From NCBI GenBank assembly GCA_937981915.1, contig CALJMD010000386.1, forward strand, positions 1 through 37,633: a DNA stretch of 37,633 nt, written 5' to 3'. Position numbers and translations under genes: made by a program. Below are positions 8,975 through 16,170 of the stretch, piece by piece; positions within the stretch are counted from its first letter, which is position 1, and each line of letters begins with the position of its first letter. The DNA is from an uncultured Acidimicrobiales bacterium. GTDB lineage: Bacteria; Actinomycetota; Acidimicrobiia; Acidimicrobiales; SZUA-35. The notes under the pieces were generated by a model, which was given only the letters and a program-made list of their open reading frames with translations, made no database searches and was not told the DNA's origin.

Positions 8975-10753
8975 TCAGGTGGCGTTGACGACCGTCCCCA
9001 ATAGTGGAAGGCGGCCCAAAGCAGGATCGTCAATCAGCTCATAGACAGCGTTGCGCAACTCGTCCTTGCGTCGTTCAGTCGCTTCTCGCTCGTCAGCGCT
9101 ACCGCTCTCGGCCGTGGCTTCCAAGGCCAACGCTCGACAGGCGATCGTGGCTGCGACCGCCGGAGCCGAGAACGATGTCCCGCTCCAGCGGATCATCGCC
9201 GGCTCATCGCGACCAGGCGTGACGTTATCCAGACGAGGCGTCGCCGGTGGCGGCAGTGGTGTAGGAGGTGGATCAATATCCACCAGCGGAGGTCCTGGGG
9301 TCTTCACTGGAGTGTTGGCAGCGGGGCTGGACGCAACAATCTCTACTCCTGGCGCGCACGAGTCGACCCAACCACCGAAGTTGGTAAACGGTGCCACACC
9401 ATCAGGTCCGATCGCACCGACGGAAATGACTTCGCGGAGCGCCGCCGGGTATTGGGGTCTACAACTAGCGTCGTTGCCTGCGGAGGCAACGATGACCCAC
9501 CCCAAGTCCTTCAGTCGTTCCACCGCTTGGGTTGTCAGGAGCGGGGGACTGTTGTCGTAGGTATAGCCCCCGAACGACATATTGATGATTCCAACAGCGT
9601 CACCGAAGTACTCGGCGATCTCGTGCAGCCGGGCGGCAACAATCGGATCTACGGTGATGCCGAAATTGGTCATTACCGGGAACTGAACCACGTAGGCGTC
9701 GCTACAGATGCGCTTCACGATGTCACCGACAAAACGGTGATGACCGCAAACGGGATCGATGCGTCGTTCGTTGTTCAGATCCGAGGCGAAAACCGCTTCT
9801 GCGTCATAGCCGTTGAAATCTGGGAACCGGGCCTTAACCTCGCGATCAGCTTCGGTTAAGAACTCACCGTGAATCGTTTGATCCCAGTCATAGGTATCCA
9901 TGATCACCACGGGAATCTCGCCCGGCACAATCTCTCGTGGTTCTCCCAGCGTCTTTGGATCAAGTAGTTGCGGCGTCGCAGCGGTGAAGTCGGCTATCGC
10001 GTCATCCTCTTCGACTCTCACGTCAGCGACCACGTAGTCGAAACTGGCGCGTTCGGGAGGTTGGAAGGTGCGAGCCTTCCCGTAGGCCTGGTTGGCACCA
10101 CAGCAGCACCCGCCGAGTGTGGCGAAACCCCAAGCGGGATTGGCGTAAGAAGCCGGATTCGCATACGACGCTGGGTTAGCGTAAGAAGCCGGATTCGCAT
10201 ACGACGCTGGATTGGCGTAAGAAGCCGGATTCGCATATGACGCCGGATTGGCATAGCTAGGCGGTGTACTTCCGGAAAAGAACACGTGAGAAACTTGGGC
10301 GGAGTAGCCGGCGCGCCGGAGAGTCGCAGCAAACCGAAGCTCGACTTCTTCTCTTCGGTCCACGTCGGTTTGCCCAATGGGCACAGCGGACAGCTCAACA
10401 AATCCGTTCTTCTCGGCGGCCTCGGTAACAAACCGATCGCGTTCGCTCTCTCGGTTTTCATCTACGTTAGCGCCAGACTGGATTTTGGGTGAGAGCTCGT
10501 CGACGTGTCGGACGAAGGCTGTCTCCAGCCACATCGGTAGCAGCTCTCGCCCAGGAAAATCCGCACGTAGCTGCCTCAATCGCGTGTTGATCCGTCGTCT
10601 TCGACGCTCCTCTCCGTCTTCAACGCCGCCATTCTGATCTTCGCCAATGACGTTGTCGTCAAGGTTGACGACTACCGAACCTCGCAAATACGCCAACGGT
10701 CGGCTTTCACCGTCCTGGTTGAAAACAATGCTTTCCCAACCTCGTGTCACCAT
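8975..10753 (-). CDS. S8 family (subtilisin-like) serine peptidase with SYANPA repeats
   Basis: 592 residues. The catalytic triad is visible: D286 in VVIMDTYD, H338 in the altered motif CGHHRFVGDIV, oxyanion N427 in VASAGNDAS, and S527 in SGTSFSAP. The usual HGTHVAG box is degenerate here (G to H, T to R, and one residue shorter), but both flanks fit. The N-terminal 160 residues are charged and soluble-looking. Then come seven exact SYANPA hexapeptides (166-207), a GGCCCGANQAYG Cys cluster (C216-C218) and the catalytic domain. No signal peptide or membrane helix is seen, which is unusual for a subtilase and suggests intracellular action. GGGAGA lies 5 nt before the ATG. It is the first gene of the minus-strand array leading to CHAT, sigma factor, small protein and kinase. 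The repeat/Cys region may be a linker, a docking site or a self-cleavage site; this is a guess. Confidence 0.9.
   Translation of the reverse strand: MVTRGWESIVFNQDGESRPLAYLRGSVVVNLDDNVIGEDQNGGVEDGEERRRRRINTRLRQLRADFPGRELLPMWLETAFVRHVDELSPKIQSGANVDENRESERDRFVTEAAEKNGFVELSAVPIGQTDVDRREEVELRFAATLRRAGYSAQVSHVFFSGSTPPSYANPASYANPASYANPASYANPASYANPASYANPASYANPAWGFATLGGCCCGANQAYGKARTFQPPERASFDYVVADVRVEEDDAIADFTAATPQLLDPKTLGEPREIVPGEIPVVIMDTYDWDQTIHGEFLTEADREVKARFPDFNGYDAEAVFASDLNNERRIDPVCGHHRFVGDIVKRICSDAYVVQFPVMTNFGITVDPIVAARLHEIAEYFGDAVGIINMSFGGYTYDNSPPLLTTQAVERLKDLGWVIVASAGNDASCRPQYPAALREVISVGAIGPDGVAPFTNFGGWVDSCAPGVEIVASSPAANTPVKTPGPPLVDIDPPPTPLPPPATPRLDNVTPGRDEPAMIRWSGTSFSAPAVAATIACRALALEATAESGSADEREATERRKDELRNAVYELIDDPALGRLPLLGTVVNAT
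10133..10258 (-). repeat. 18-bp coding repeat x7 (SYANPA) with 36-bp higher-order unit
   Basis: Seven in-frame 18-bp units inside the S8 peptidase gene encode SYANPA. At DNA level adjacent units differ slightly and alternate, so the better-conserved unit is 36 bp (two hexapeptides), present about three times. This suggests recent expansion by slippage or unequal recombination, and the copy number probably varies among relatives. Confidence 0.95.
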
Positions 10754-10803
10754 GGCGTTCTCCCTCGATATAGCTAGTGGTGGTGTGAGCGAAACCTGAG
10801 CGG

Positions 10804-10833
10804 ATCGTAGTCCTACCTACCCAGATAGATCAA
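10804..10833 (-). promoter_or_regulatory. Candidate promoter of the S8-CHAT-sigma array
   Basis: Read on the minus strand, TTGATC (10833-10828) and TACGAT (10809-10804) are separated by 18 bp and would start transcription about 45 nt before the S8 start codon. Both hexamers resemble housekeeping actinobacterial promoter elements. The call is by eye only. The 257-bp divergent gap (10754-11010) must also hold the promoter of the lipoprotein gene, for which I see only an imperfect palindrome around ACACAACGTCGTGT (about 10969-10982). Confidence 0.4.
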
Positions 10834-11010
10834 AGGGGTCTGAAATACAAGATTGTCGAATAACAGTCGGACAACGGGCGCCGATTCAGATTCGACCGGT
10901 CAAGATATTGTTGGGTTGAACCGACAACACGAGGGTTGGAGCCGCGCCTGCGGTCAGCGCCCAAACAGACACAACGTCGTGTTTGGACCAAACCCATCGA
11001 CGGAGAACAC

Positions 11011-12249
11011 GTGAACAAGTTTCGACTCACCTACCTGCTGGTCGCACTTGCCCTCATAGCCGCTGCCTGCGGGCAGTCGGAACCGGATGTGCAAGCGGCC
11101 GCGAGCCAACTCGACGGCGTTTCCAGCTCCGAAGTGGCCCCGCTCGACGACCAGGTCGACGCCGACAACTCCGGTGCCGACTCGGGCGACGATGGTGCCG
11201 ACGGCACCGACACCGCCGCTGCAGCCGATACGACCTCAACGCCAGCCGCTGACGACGGTAGCGATACGTCAGATGCCGGCGCCGACGACTCCCCGACCAC
11301 GTCAACAGCATCAGCCTCCACAGCGGCCACCACATTGGACAGCGCCGAAGGTCAACTCATGTTGGCCGCGGTCGTGGCCGACACCGAGGCGGCCTCCACC
11401 GGCCGATTCGAGGGGCGCCTGGTCGCCGGCCTTGAGCCTGGCTCCGACGCAAGCGACGTCACCATCTTTATCAACGGCAGCTTCGACCTAGGCAACGACG
11501 CCACCGAACTGACCATCGACCTCTCACAAATCACCGCACTGATGGAGCAGGGTTCGCTCGGCGGCGCATCCGGCGATGACCCTCTAATGGGCCTAGGCAT
11601 GTTCCCCGGCATGTTCGACGACCCGATTCGACTCATCAACGTTGGTGACCGCGGCTACCTCCAGTGGCCCTTCATCACCTCACTGTTCGCCTCGTTCTCG
11701 GCCGACGGGGCCAGCTCATCGGTGCCCGCTTCCGAACTATGGATTGAGGGAACCTCCGACGACTTGGGCGGAGCCGCCGACGGGCTCGGCGCAGGCGACT
11801 TAACCGACGAGGTGCTCCCCACCGATCTGCTCGACCAGTTGCGTAGCGCCGACGCAACCGTGGAAGACCTCGGGCCGGACACCGTGCGCGGCGCGGCAAC
11901 CACCCACTACCGAGTGACCATGGACGCCGAAGCAATGGCGGCCGCCGCCGGAGACGAACTGTCTGACGAAGAACGAGCGGAACTCGAAAATCTGGACGGT
12001 CAGATCATCGATCTCTGGGTCGACGATGAGGGTCTAGCCCGCAAGATCCTGATGGTCATGGACGAATCAAGCCTTGCCTCTGATGATGGCTCCGACGACC
12101 TTGGCTCCATGGGGCTGACATCGGTCACCTTCGAGTTCGAGTTGTTCGACTTAGGTGCCGCGGTCGACATTGCCGAACCACCAGCCGACAGTGTGCTGGC
12201 ATCAGACGATCTGGGCCTCGGTTTCGACGACAGCTCCTTCGAGTCTTAA
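11011..12249 (+). CDS. Lipoprotein, LppX/LprG-like fold candidate
   Basis: 412 residues from GTG 11011, chosen because GGAG lies about 5 nt upstream and this start puts a lipoprotein signal peptide at the N-terminus. An ATG at 10936 would add 25 charged residues that spoil the signal. The signal is NKFRLTYLLVALALIAAAC with a lipobox ending at Cys20. An Asp/Ser/Thr/Ala-rich low-complexity linker (about 25-110) follows. The remaining about 290 residues are acidic and beta-rich, with patterns such as GRFEGRLVAG and TTHYRVTMDAEAM reminiscent of actinobacterial LppX/LprAFG lipoproteins, which carry lipids across the envelope. The family call is tentative. The thioesterase genes follow 41 bp downstream on the same strand. 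Confidence 0.85.
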   Translation: MNKFRLTYLLVALALIAAACGQSEPDVQAAASQLDGVSSSEVAPLDDQVDADNSGADSGDDGADGTDTAAAADTTSTPAADDGSDTSDAGADDSPTTSTASASTAATTLDSAEGQLMLAAVVADTEAASTGRFEGRLVAGLEPGSDASDVTIFINGSFDLGNDATELTIDLSQITALMEQGSLGGASGDDPLMGLGMFPGMFDDPIRLINVGDRGYLQWPFITSLFASFSADGASSSVPASELWIEGTSDDLGGAADGLGAGDLTDEVLPTDLLDQLRSADATVEDLGPDTVRGAATTHYRVTMDAEAMAAAAGDELSDEERAELENLDGQIIDLWVDDEGLARKILMVMDESSLASDDGSDDLGSMGLTSVTFEFELFDLGAAVDIAEPPADSVLASDDLGLGFDDSSFES

Positions 12250-12290
12250 GGTGCACGTGGGGAAACCACGCCTCCACCCCCGCACCGACC

Positions 12291-12728
12291 ATGTTCACTG
12301 CAGCGATCGTCAATCAACATCTCCAGTCCATCCCGCATGCCAAGGCACTCGGCCTCCAGTGCTACGGCGTTGAGGACGACTTCATCGAGATCATCCTGCC
12401 GTACGCCGACCACCTGATCGGCGACCCTGACACCGGCGTAGTCCACGGCGGAGCCATCACCGCATTGTTGGATAACGCATCAGGTTTCATCGCCCGACCC
12501 GGCGCAATCGAACCGGGGGGAGCCGCCATCGCCACGCTCGACTTGCGGATCGACTATTTACGACCGGCTACGGCTGGTCGAGACATCATCGCCCGAGCCG
12601 AGATGGTGAAAGGCACTAGGACCATCTCGTTTATTCGAGCCCGGGCCTATGACAACACCATTGATGATCCGGTGGCCATCAGCACCGCGGCGTTCATGAT
12701 GGGTACCCCCAATCGGAAGGTCGGCTGA
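12291..12728 (+). CDS. PaaI-like hotdog thioesterase (first of a pair)
   Basis: 145 residues, one hotdog domain of typical length. GVVHGGAITALLDNASG is the conserved HGG turn and long helix of the PaaI/YbgC group, and ATLDLRIDYLRPA is the central strand motif seen in these acyl-CoA thioesterases. It should hydrolyse acyl- or aryl-CoA esters in the cytoplasm; substrate length cannot be read from sequence. Its TGA overlaps the ATG of the next gene (TGATG), so the two are probably translated together. The start at 12291 has no strong Shine-Dalgarno. Confidence 0.88.
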   Translation: MFTAAIVNQHLQSIPHAKALGLQCYGVEDDFIEIILPYADHLIGDPDTGVVHGGAITALLDNASGFIARPGAIEPGGAAIATLDLRIDYLRPATAGRDIIARAEMVKGTRTISFIRARAYDNTIDDPVAISTAAFMMGTPNRKVG

Positions 12729-13210
12729 TGTCCGACGAGCAAACCGAAGCGGGCAACGGACTCGGCCGGTTCTTGCGTGGTGTTCGCATAGACGATCAGC
12801 CGATTGATTTCTCACTCCTACTGGAACGCATTCCTTACGCTCGATTTCTTGGTTTGGAGGTTCGCCAGATGGGCGACGAGATCATCACCGAGCTGCCGGC
12901 CAGCGAACACCTGACCGGCAATCAGAACCTCCCGGCCGTCCACGGCGGGGTGGTCGGGGCAATGTTGGAGTTCACGGCCGTCTTGCAGCTTCTGCACGAC
13001 ACCGACTGCGAGCGACTACCCAAAACGGTCGACATTTCCATTGACTACCTCCGCCCTACCCGGGCGGACCGCAAGACGTTCGGCCAAGCTATCGTCACCC
13101 GACGCGGTCGGCGAGTGGCCAACGTTCGCTGCGAGCTATGGCAACAGGACCGGGCAACCCCGGTTGCCGCCAGTCACGGCCACTTCGTTTTAGCTCCCGT
13201 CGACGCCTAG
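12728..13210 (+). CDS. PaaI-like hotdog thioesterase (second of a pair)
   Basis: 160 residues. It repeats the hotdog signature, with AVHGGVVGAMLEFTAV and TVDISIDYLRPTR, preceded by about 25 extra N-terminal residues. It overlaps the upstream paralogue by one base. The two proteins share the HGG and IDYLRP motifs but little else, so the duplication is old. Hotdog enzymes act as dimers or tetramers, and a hetero-oligomer made by the coupled pair is possible but unproven. The gene ends 15 bp before the convergent coiled-coil gene. Confidence 0.88.
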   Translation: MSDEQTEAGNGLGRFLRGVRIDDQPIDFSLLLERIPYARFLGLEVRQMGDEIITELPASEHLTGNQNLPAVHGGVVGAMLEFTAVLQLLHDTDCERLPKTVDISIDYLRPTRADRKTFGQAIVTRRGRRVANVRCELWQQDRATPVAASHGHFVLAPVDA

Positions 13211-13225
13211 AAAGGCAAGCTGCTG

Positions 13226-13744
13226 TTAGGCGGCCAGTATCACCGTGATGGTGGACACGGCGTTGGCGGCCACAACGGCAGCTCCCCAACGGTAGAGGCG
13301 CCCCATTTCACGGGTGAGACGGCCATCGAGACGCCCCATCTCAGTGGTGAGCCGACCATCGAGCGAGGCCATGTCGCCCTTCAACTCCGACTGCAATGAA
13401 GCCATGTCGCCCTTCAACTCCGACTGCAATGAAGCCATGTCGCCCTTCAACTCCGACCGCAACGAAGCCATGTCGCCCTTCAACTCCGACCGCAACGAAG
13501 CCATGTCCCCCTTCAACTCGCCTCGAAGTTCGGAGATCTCACCTCGCACTTCAGCGATTTCACCCCGCACCTCGGCCAGTTCTCCTCGCACGGTGTCGCG
13601 CAGCGAGGCCATGTCGGCCCGGGTGGCCAGTTCAGCATTGGGTTGAAGAGGTAGAAGTTCCATCAAAGTGCTGGCTCCCGATTCACCAAGCGCTGACTGC
13701 AGCTTGGCAAAAAGGTCATGCCGATCTTGTTGTGTGATGTTCAT
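13226..13744 (-). CDS. Coiled-coil protein with hendecad repeats and C-terminal membrane helix
   Basis: 172 residues. Residues 1-45 are a soluble helical head. Residues about 45-145 are a continuous coiled coil: degenerate EVRGEI heptad-like units, then five 11-residue units of the type GDMASLRSELK (79-133), then RLTTEMGRLDG units. The last about 18 residues (AAVVAANAVSTITVILAA) form a membrane helix at the extreme C-terminus. The layout resembles DUF1640/CCDC90-like tail-anchored coiled-coil proteins. Function is unknown. It is convergent with the thioesterase pair. Confidence 0.8.
   Translation of the reverse strand: MNITQQDRHDLFAKLQSALGESGASTLMELLPLQPNAELATRADMASLRDTVRGELAEVRGEIAEVRGEISELRGELKGDMASLRSELKGDMASLRSELKGDMASLQSELKGDMASLQSELKGDMASLDGRLTTEMGRLDGRLTREMGRLYRWGAAVVAANAVSTITVILAA
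13346..13510 (-). repeat. 33-bp tandem coding repeat x5 (11-residue hendecads)
   Basis: Five near-identical 33-bp units encode GDMASLRSELK, GDMASLQSELK or GDMASLDGRLT. The 11-residue period fits three helical turns, so units can be gained or lost without breaking the coiled coil. Confidence 0.92.
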
Positions 13745-14053
13745 GGCAAGTATCCCACGGAGATTGATGGCGCGTCGAGCGCCGTGAACGTTCCGAGGAA
13801 CTTGATTGCGGCCGTCCTCAAGGGCCTGAACCGAAACCTACTGACTGGCTGTGACAGCCAAGAGCCGTAACCCGGCCTGTGACTCATGTCGCTTGATATC
13901 TCAATCACACTGCTAGACATCTCTAGCAGTGCTTGATAAAGTTAACTCCACGGTCGAGAAGTCAAGCGTTCAGCCATCGAGGCAAACGAGCAACACGACC
14001 AACAGAACCGTGCCGGCGACCCGCCTTCGGCACCCGAACTCAAGAGACTGATC
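13745..14053. other. Divergent intergenic region with operator-like palindrome
   Basis: 309 bp between the coiled-coil gene (minus) and the HbhA-like gene (plus). I see no protein gene. Its only clear structure is the palindrome and direct repeats at 13891-13938, listed separately. Confidence 0.7.
13891..13938. promoter_or_regulatory. Perfect 10-bp-arm palindrome flanked by GCTTGATA direct repeats
   Basis: CACTGCTAGA (13908-13917) and TCTAGCAGTG (13922-13931) are exact reverse complements around a CATC spacer. GCTTGATA occurs at 13891-13898 and again at 13931-13938, exactly 40 bp apart. A short TCAA/TTGA pair extends the symmetry. The element lies 163 bp before the coiled-coil start and 115 bp before the HbhA-like start. 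It could bind a dimeric regulator such as the XRE protein encoded at 14792. No T-run follows it, so a terminator is less likely. Confidence 0.6.
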
Positions 14054-14620
14054 ATGGAAACCCCGAACCCCACCGACATTGCCAAGTACGTGGAAAACGC
14101 CACCAAGACGGTCACCACCACCGTCAGTGAAACCATCGGTGGAACTGTCACCGACACCGCCGCACGAGCCCAAGACTTCGTGACCGACGGATACAAGACC
14201 GGCTACAAGACCCTCACCGATGGTTACGAGCAGGCCATGTCTCGCATCGATCTGTCCGCCGTCCCCGGTGCCGACACCGTGCTCCCCTACATCGAGAAGG
14301 CCGCGGAGAAAGCGACCGAGCAGGTCACCGAGCGCCTCACCGTCCCCGCCGAGTGGGTCGACGGCTACTTCGAGATGGCCAACACGGTCATCAAGAGCCA
14401 GCGTGAACTGACCGATCGGGTGATGGACAACCAGCGCCAGTTCGCCGATCGAGTACTGGCCGCCGCCCCCGCCGCCAAGGAAACGGTCAACTCCACTAAG
14501 AGCGCTGCCAAGAGCACCGCCAAGAAGACCACGGCCACCACTAAGAAGGCCACCAAGAAGACCACGGCCACCGCCAAAAAGGCCACCAAGAAAGCCACCG
14601 GCAAGGCGTCGTCCAAGTAA
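14054..14620 (+). CDS. HbhA-like / phasin-like protein with Lys-rich C-terminal tail
   Basis: 188 residues. Residues 1-135 are predicted amphipathic helix with Thr/Ala/Glu-rich segments (ENATKTVTTTVSETIGG, VLPYIEKAAEKATEQVTERL), similar to phasins and the coiled coil of mycobacterial heparin-binding haemagglutinin. Residues about 150-188 are a Lys/Ala/Thr tail with KKATKKTTATAKKA-type units, like the HbhA heparin/DNA-binding tail or a histone H1 tail. No signal peptide. In Mycobacterium tuberculosis hbhA (Rv0475) sits beside an XRE regulator (Rv0474); here an XRE gene follows 171 bp downstream. Possible roles are a surface adhesin, a lipid-inclusion protein or a nucleoid protein, and sequence alone does not choose among them. 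Confidence 0.82.
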   Translation: METPNPTDIAKYVENATKTVTTTVSETIGGTVTDTAARAQDFVTDGYKTGYKTLTDGYEQAMSRIDLSAVPGADTVLPYIEKAAEKATEQVTERLTVPAEWVDGYFEMANTVIKSQRELTDRVMDNQRQFADRVLAAAPAAKETVNSTKSAAKSTAKKTTATTKKATKKTTATAKKATKKATGKASSK

Positions 14621-14658
14621 GAAGTTACACCAGTCCCGACCTCTCGACGTCGGGATAC

Positions 14659-14697
14659 CCCGCCCGGACAAACGGCCACCTCGTGCGTCCGGGCGGG
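14659..14697 (+). terminator. Strong hairpin after the HbhA-like gene
   Basis: CCCGCCCGGAC (14659-14669) pairs perfectly with GTCCGGGCGGG (14687-14697), an 11-bp GC-rich stem with a 17-nt loop. A smaller hairpin, TCCCGAC/GTCGGGA, lies just upstream (about 14635-14656). No U-run follows, so it is a U-less terminator or an RNA-stabilising hairpin. Confidence 0.55.
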
Positions 14698-14791
14698 AAC
14701 TCCTATGTCGTAGTTTCCGGGGTCGATCTCGGGAACTGCGGCATAGCCCGCTTTTGAGCCGTCGTCCCATGAACTAACGTGCGAGGTGCAT

Positions 14792-15199
14792 ATGGCTGAC
14801 AAGAAACGCTCCGGAGACAACGCTGGAGACGGGGGTAAGAAAGACAAAAAGGGCGAACCCGAAACCTCATCGGTGGGTTCGTTCATCCGCGCCCAGCGGG
14901 AGCTGGCCAACCTGTCACTCCGCCAACTGTCGGGCATGGCCGACATCTCCAATGCCTACCTGAGCCAAATTGAGCGAGGCCTGCATCAACCGTCCATTCG
15001 AGTCCTGAAGAATGTGGGCGAAGCACTGGGCGTAGACCCCGAAACGTTGATGACTCGAGCCGGCCTGTTGCGCCGTCAGGTAACCGGTGACAAGCCGACG
15101 GTGTCGGTCGAAGACGCAATCAAGGCCGACGCCCAACTCAGCGACGAAGAAAAGCAGGCGCTCATCACCGTCTACCGGTCGTACCTGGCCACCAAGTAG
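14792..15199 (+). CDS. XRE-family HTH transcriptional regulator
   Basis: 135 residues from ATG 14792, chosen over GTG 14786 because GAGG (14783-14786) then sits 5 nt upstream. A Lys/Asp-rich N-terminus (about 1-28) precedes a full Cro/CI-type HTH (about 30-88): FIRAQRELANLSLRQLSGMA, ISNAYLSQIERGLHQPS, then VLKNVGEALGVDPETLM. The C-terminal 40 residues include SVEDAIKADAQLSDEEKQALI, a helical tail common to actinobacterial regulators of this size (Rv0474-like). Its likely target is the adjacent HbhA-like gene or itself. The palindrome at 13908 is a candidate site. Confidence 0.9.
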   Translation: MADKKRSGDNAGDGGKKDKKGEPETSSVGSFIRAQRELANLSLRQLSGMADISNAYLSQIERGLHQPSIRVLKNVGEALGVDPETLMTRAGLLRRQVTGDKPTVSVEDAIKADAQLSDEEKQALITVYRSYLATK

Positions 15200-15253
15200 C
15201 TGCCGTCGATGAGTCGTGACCCCGCAGCCTCCACACCAACGGTCCTGTATTAG

Positions 15254-16006
15254 GTGTCCGACCACATCGCTACTATCACCTTGAACCGGCCCGTGGCCCG
15301 CAACGCCATCAACGGTCAGATGCGTCAGGAACTCAACCAGGCGTGGGACGACTTCCTGGCCGACACCGACGCTTGGGTGGCCATCCTGACCGGAACCGGT
15401 GACGTGTTCTGCGCTGGCGCCGACCTCAAAGACGGGGCGGGAGCCACCGGTGTTTTCCCCGGCACCTTCTGGGAGAAACCCACAATCAACTCGTTCGAGA
15501 GCGGGCTTGAACTGTTTAAGCCCACCATCGCCGCCATCAACGGGCCATGCGTCGGCTACGGGTTGACCGGAGCCTTGTTCTGCGACTTTGTCATCGCCTC
15601 CGACCGGGCAACGTTCTCCTACCCCGAAGTGAAACTGGGCATTCCAACAATCGTCGGCTCCATCCGCCTCCCGCAACGGATCGGCTGGGCCAACGCCATG
15701 GAGTTGCTGCTCACCGGTCAACCCATGGACGCCCAACGGGCACTCGAGGTCGGCCTGGCGTGGCGGGTCGCCCCCCACGACCGGGTGATGGCCGAAGCCC
15801 ACCAGTGGGCGCAGACCCTCACTGCGGCCGCCCCGCTCGCTCAACGAGCCACCAAGGAAGTGGCCTGGCGAGCCGGCGAGATGGGGTGGACCGAAGCCGT
15901 TCGCTTCGGTGAAACCATGCGCAAAGTGGCTCAAAACACCGACGATGCCACCGAAGGTCGAGCCGCCTGGGCGGAGAAACGACCGCCCCGCTGGAAAGGC
16001 CAGTAG
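15254..16006 (+). CDS. Enoyl-CoA hydratase/isomerase (crotonase) family protein
   Basis: 250 residues from GTG 15254. An in-frame TAG directly precedes it, so no longer start exists and the protein lacks about ten residues usually found before the first strand. The crotonase fold is clear: ITLNRPVARNAI, first oxyanion-hole loop CAGADLKDG, second oxyanion loop INGPCVGYGLTGAL, then FSYPEVKLGIPTIVGS with the usual catalytic-Glu region, and EVGLAWRVAPHD. Oxyanion Gly and Ala residues are present. Hydratase and isomerase substrates cannot be separated by eye. It probably acts in fatty-acid or aromatic-acid breakdown. It follows the XRE gene by 54 bp and has no strong Shine-Dalgarno. Confidence 0.9.
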   Translation: MSDHIATITLNRPVARNAINGQMRQELNQAWDDFLADTDAWVAILTGTGDVFCAGADLKDGAGATGVFPGTFWEKPTINSFESGLELFKPTIAAINGPCVGYGLTGALFCDFVIASDRATFSYPEVKLGIPTIVGSIRLPQRIGWANAMELLLTGQPMDAQRALEVGLAWRVAPHDRVMAEAHQWAQTLTAAAPLAQRATKEVAWRAGEMGWTEAVRFGETMRKVAQNTDDATEGRAAWAEKRPPRWKGQ

Positions 16007-16135
16007 CCCGCCAACTCATCTCAAGGGCTGTGGATCGACAGTGGAAAAACCCGTGGATCAAAAGGGGATGAAGCAAGAAATTCTGGGGGTATCGGAGAAA
16101 TCCGGTGGACAACCCTGGGGATTTCAAAAAACCTC

Positions 16136-16164
16136 TTGACCCCTCCATGGCCTGGTGACACGAT
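16136..16164 (+). promoter_or_regulatory. Candidate promoter of the 16.2-16.7 kb RNA
   Basis: TTGACC (16136-16141) and CACGAT (16159-16164) have the ideal 17-bp spacer, with an extended -10 TG at 16156-16157 and an A-rich patch just upstream (TTTCAAAAAACC). Transcription would start near 16171. No start codon of a credible gene follows. Confidence 0.45.
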
Positions 16165-16170
16165 GCGTAT

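Noticed and set aside
14365-15934. Long minus-strand frames opposite the HbhA-like, XRE and enoyl-CoA hydratase genes
   Set aside because: They run antisense to clearly recognisable genes; their composition is that of shadow frames in high-GC DNA.
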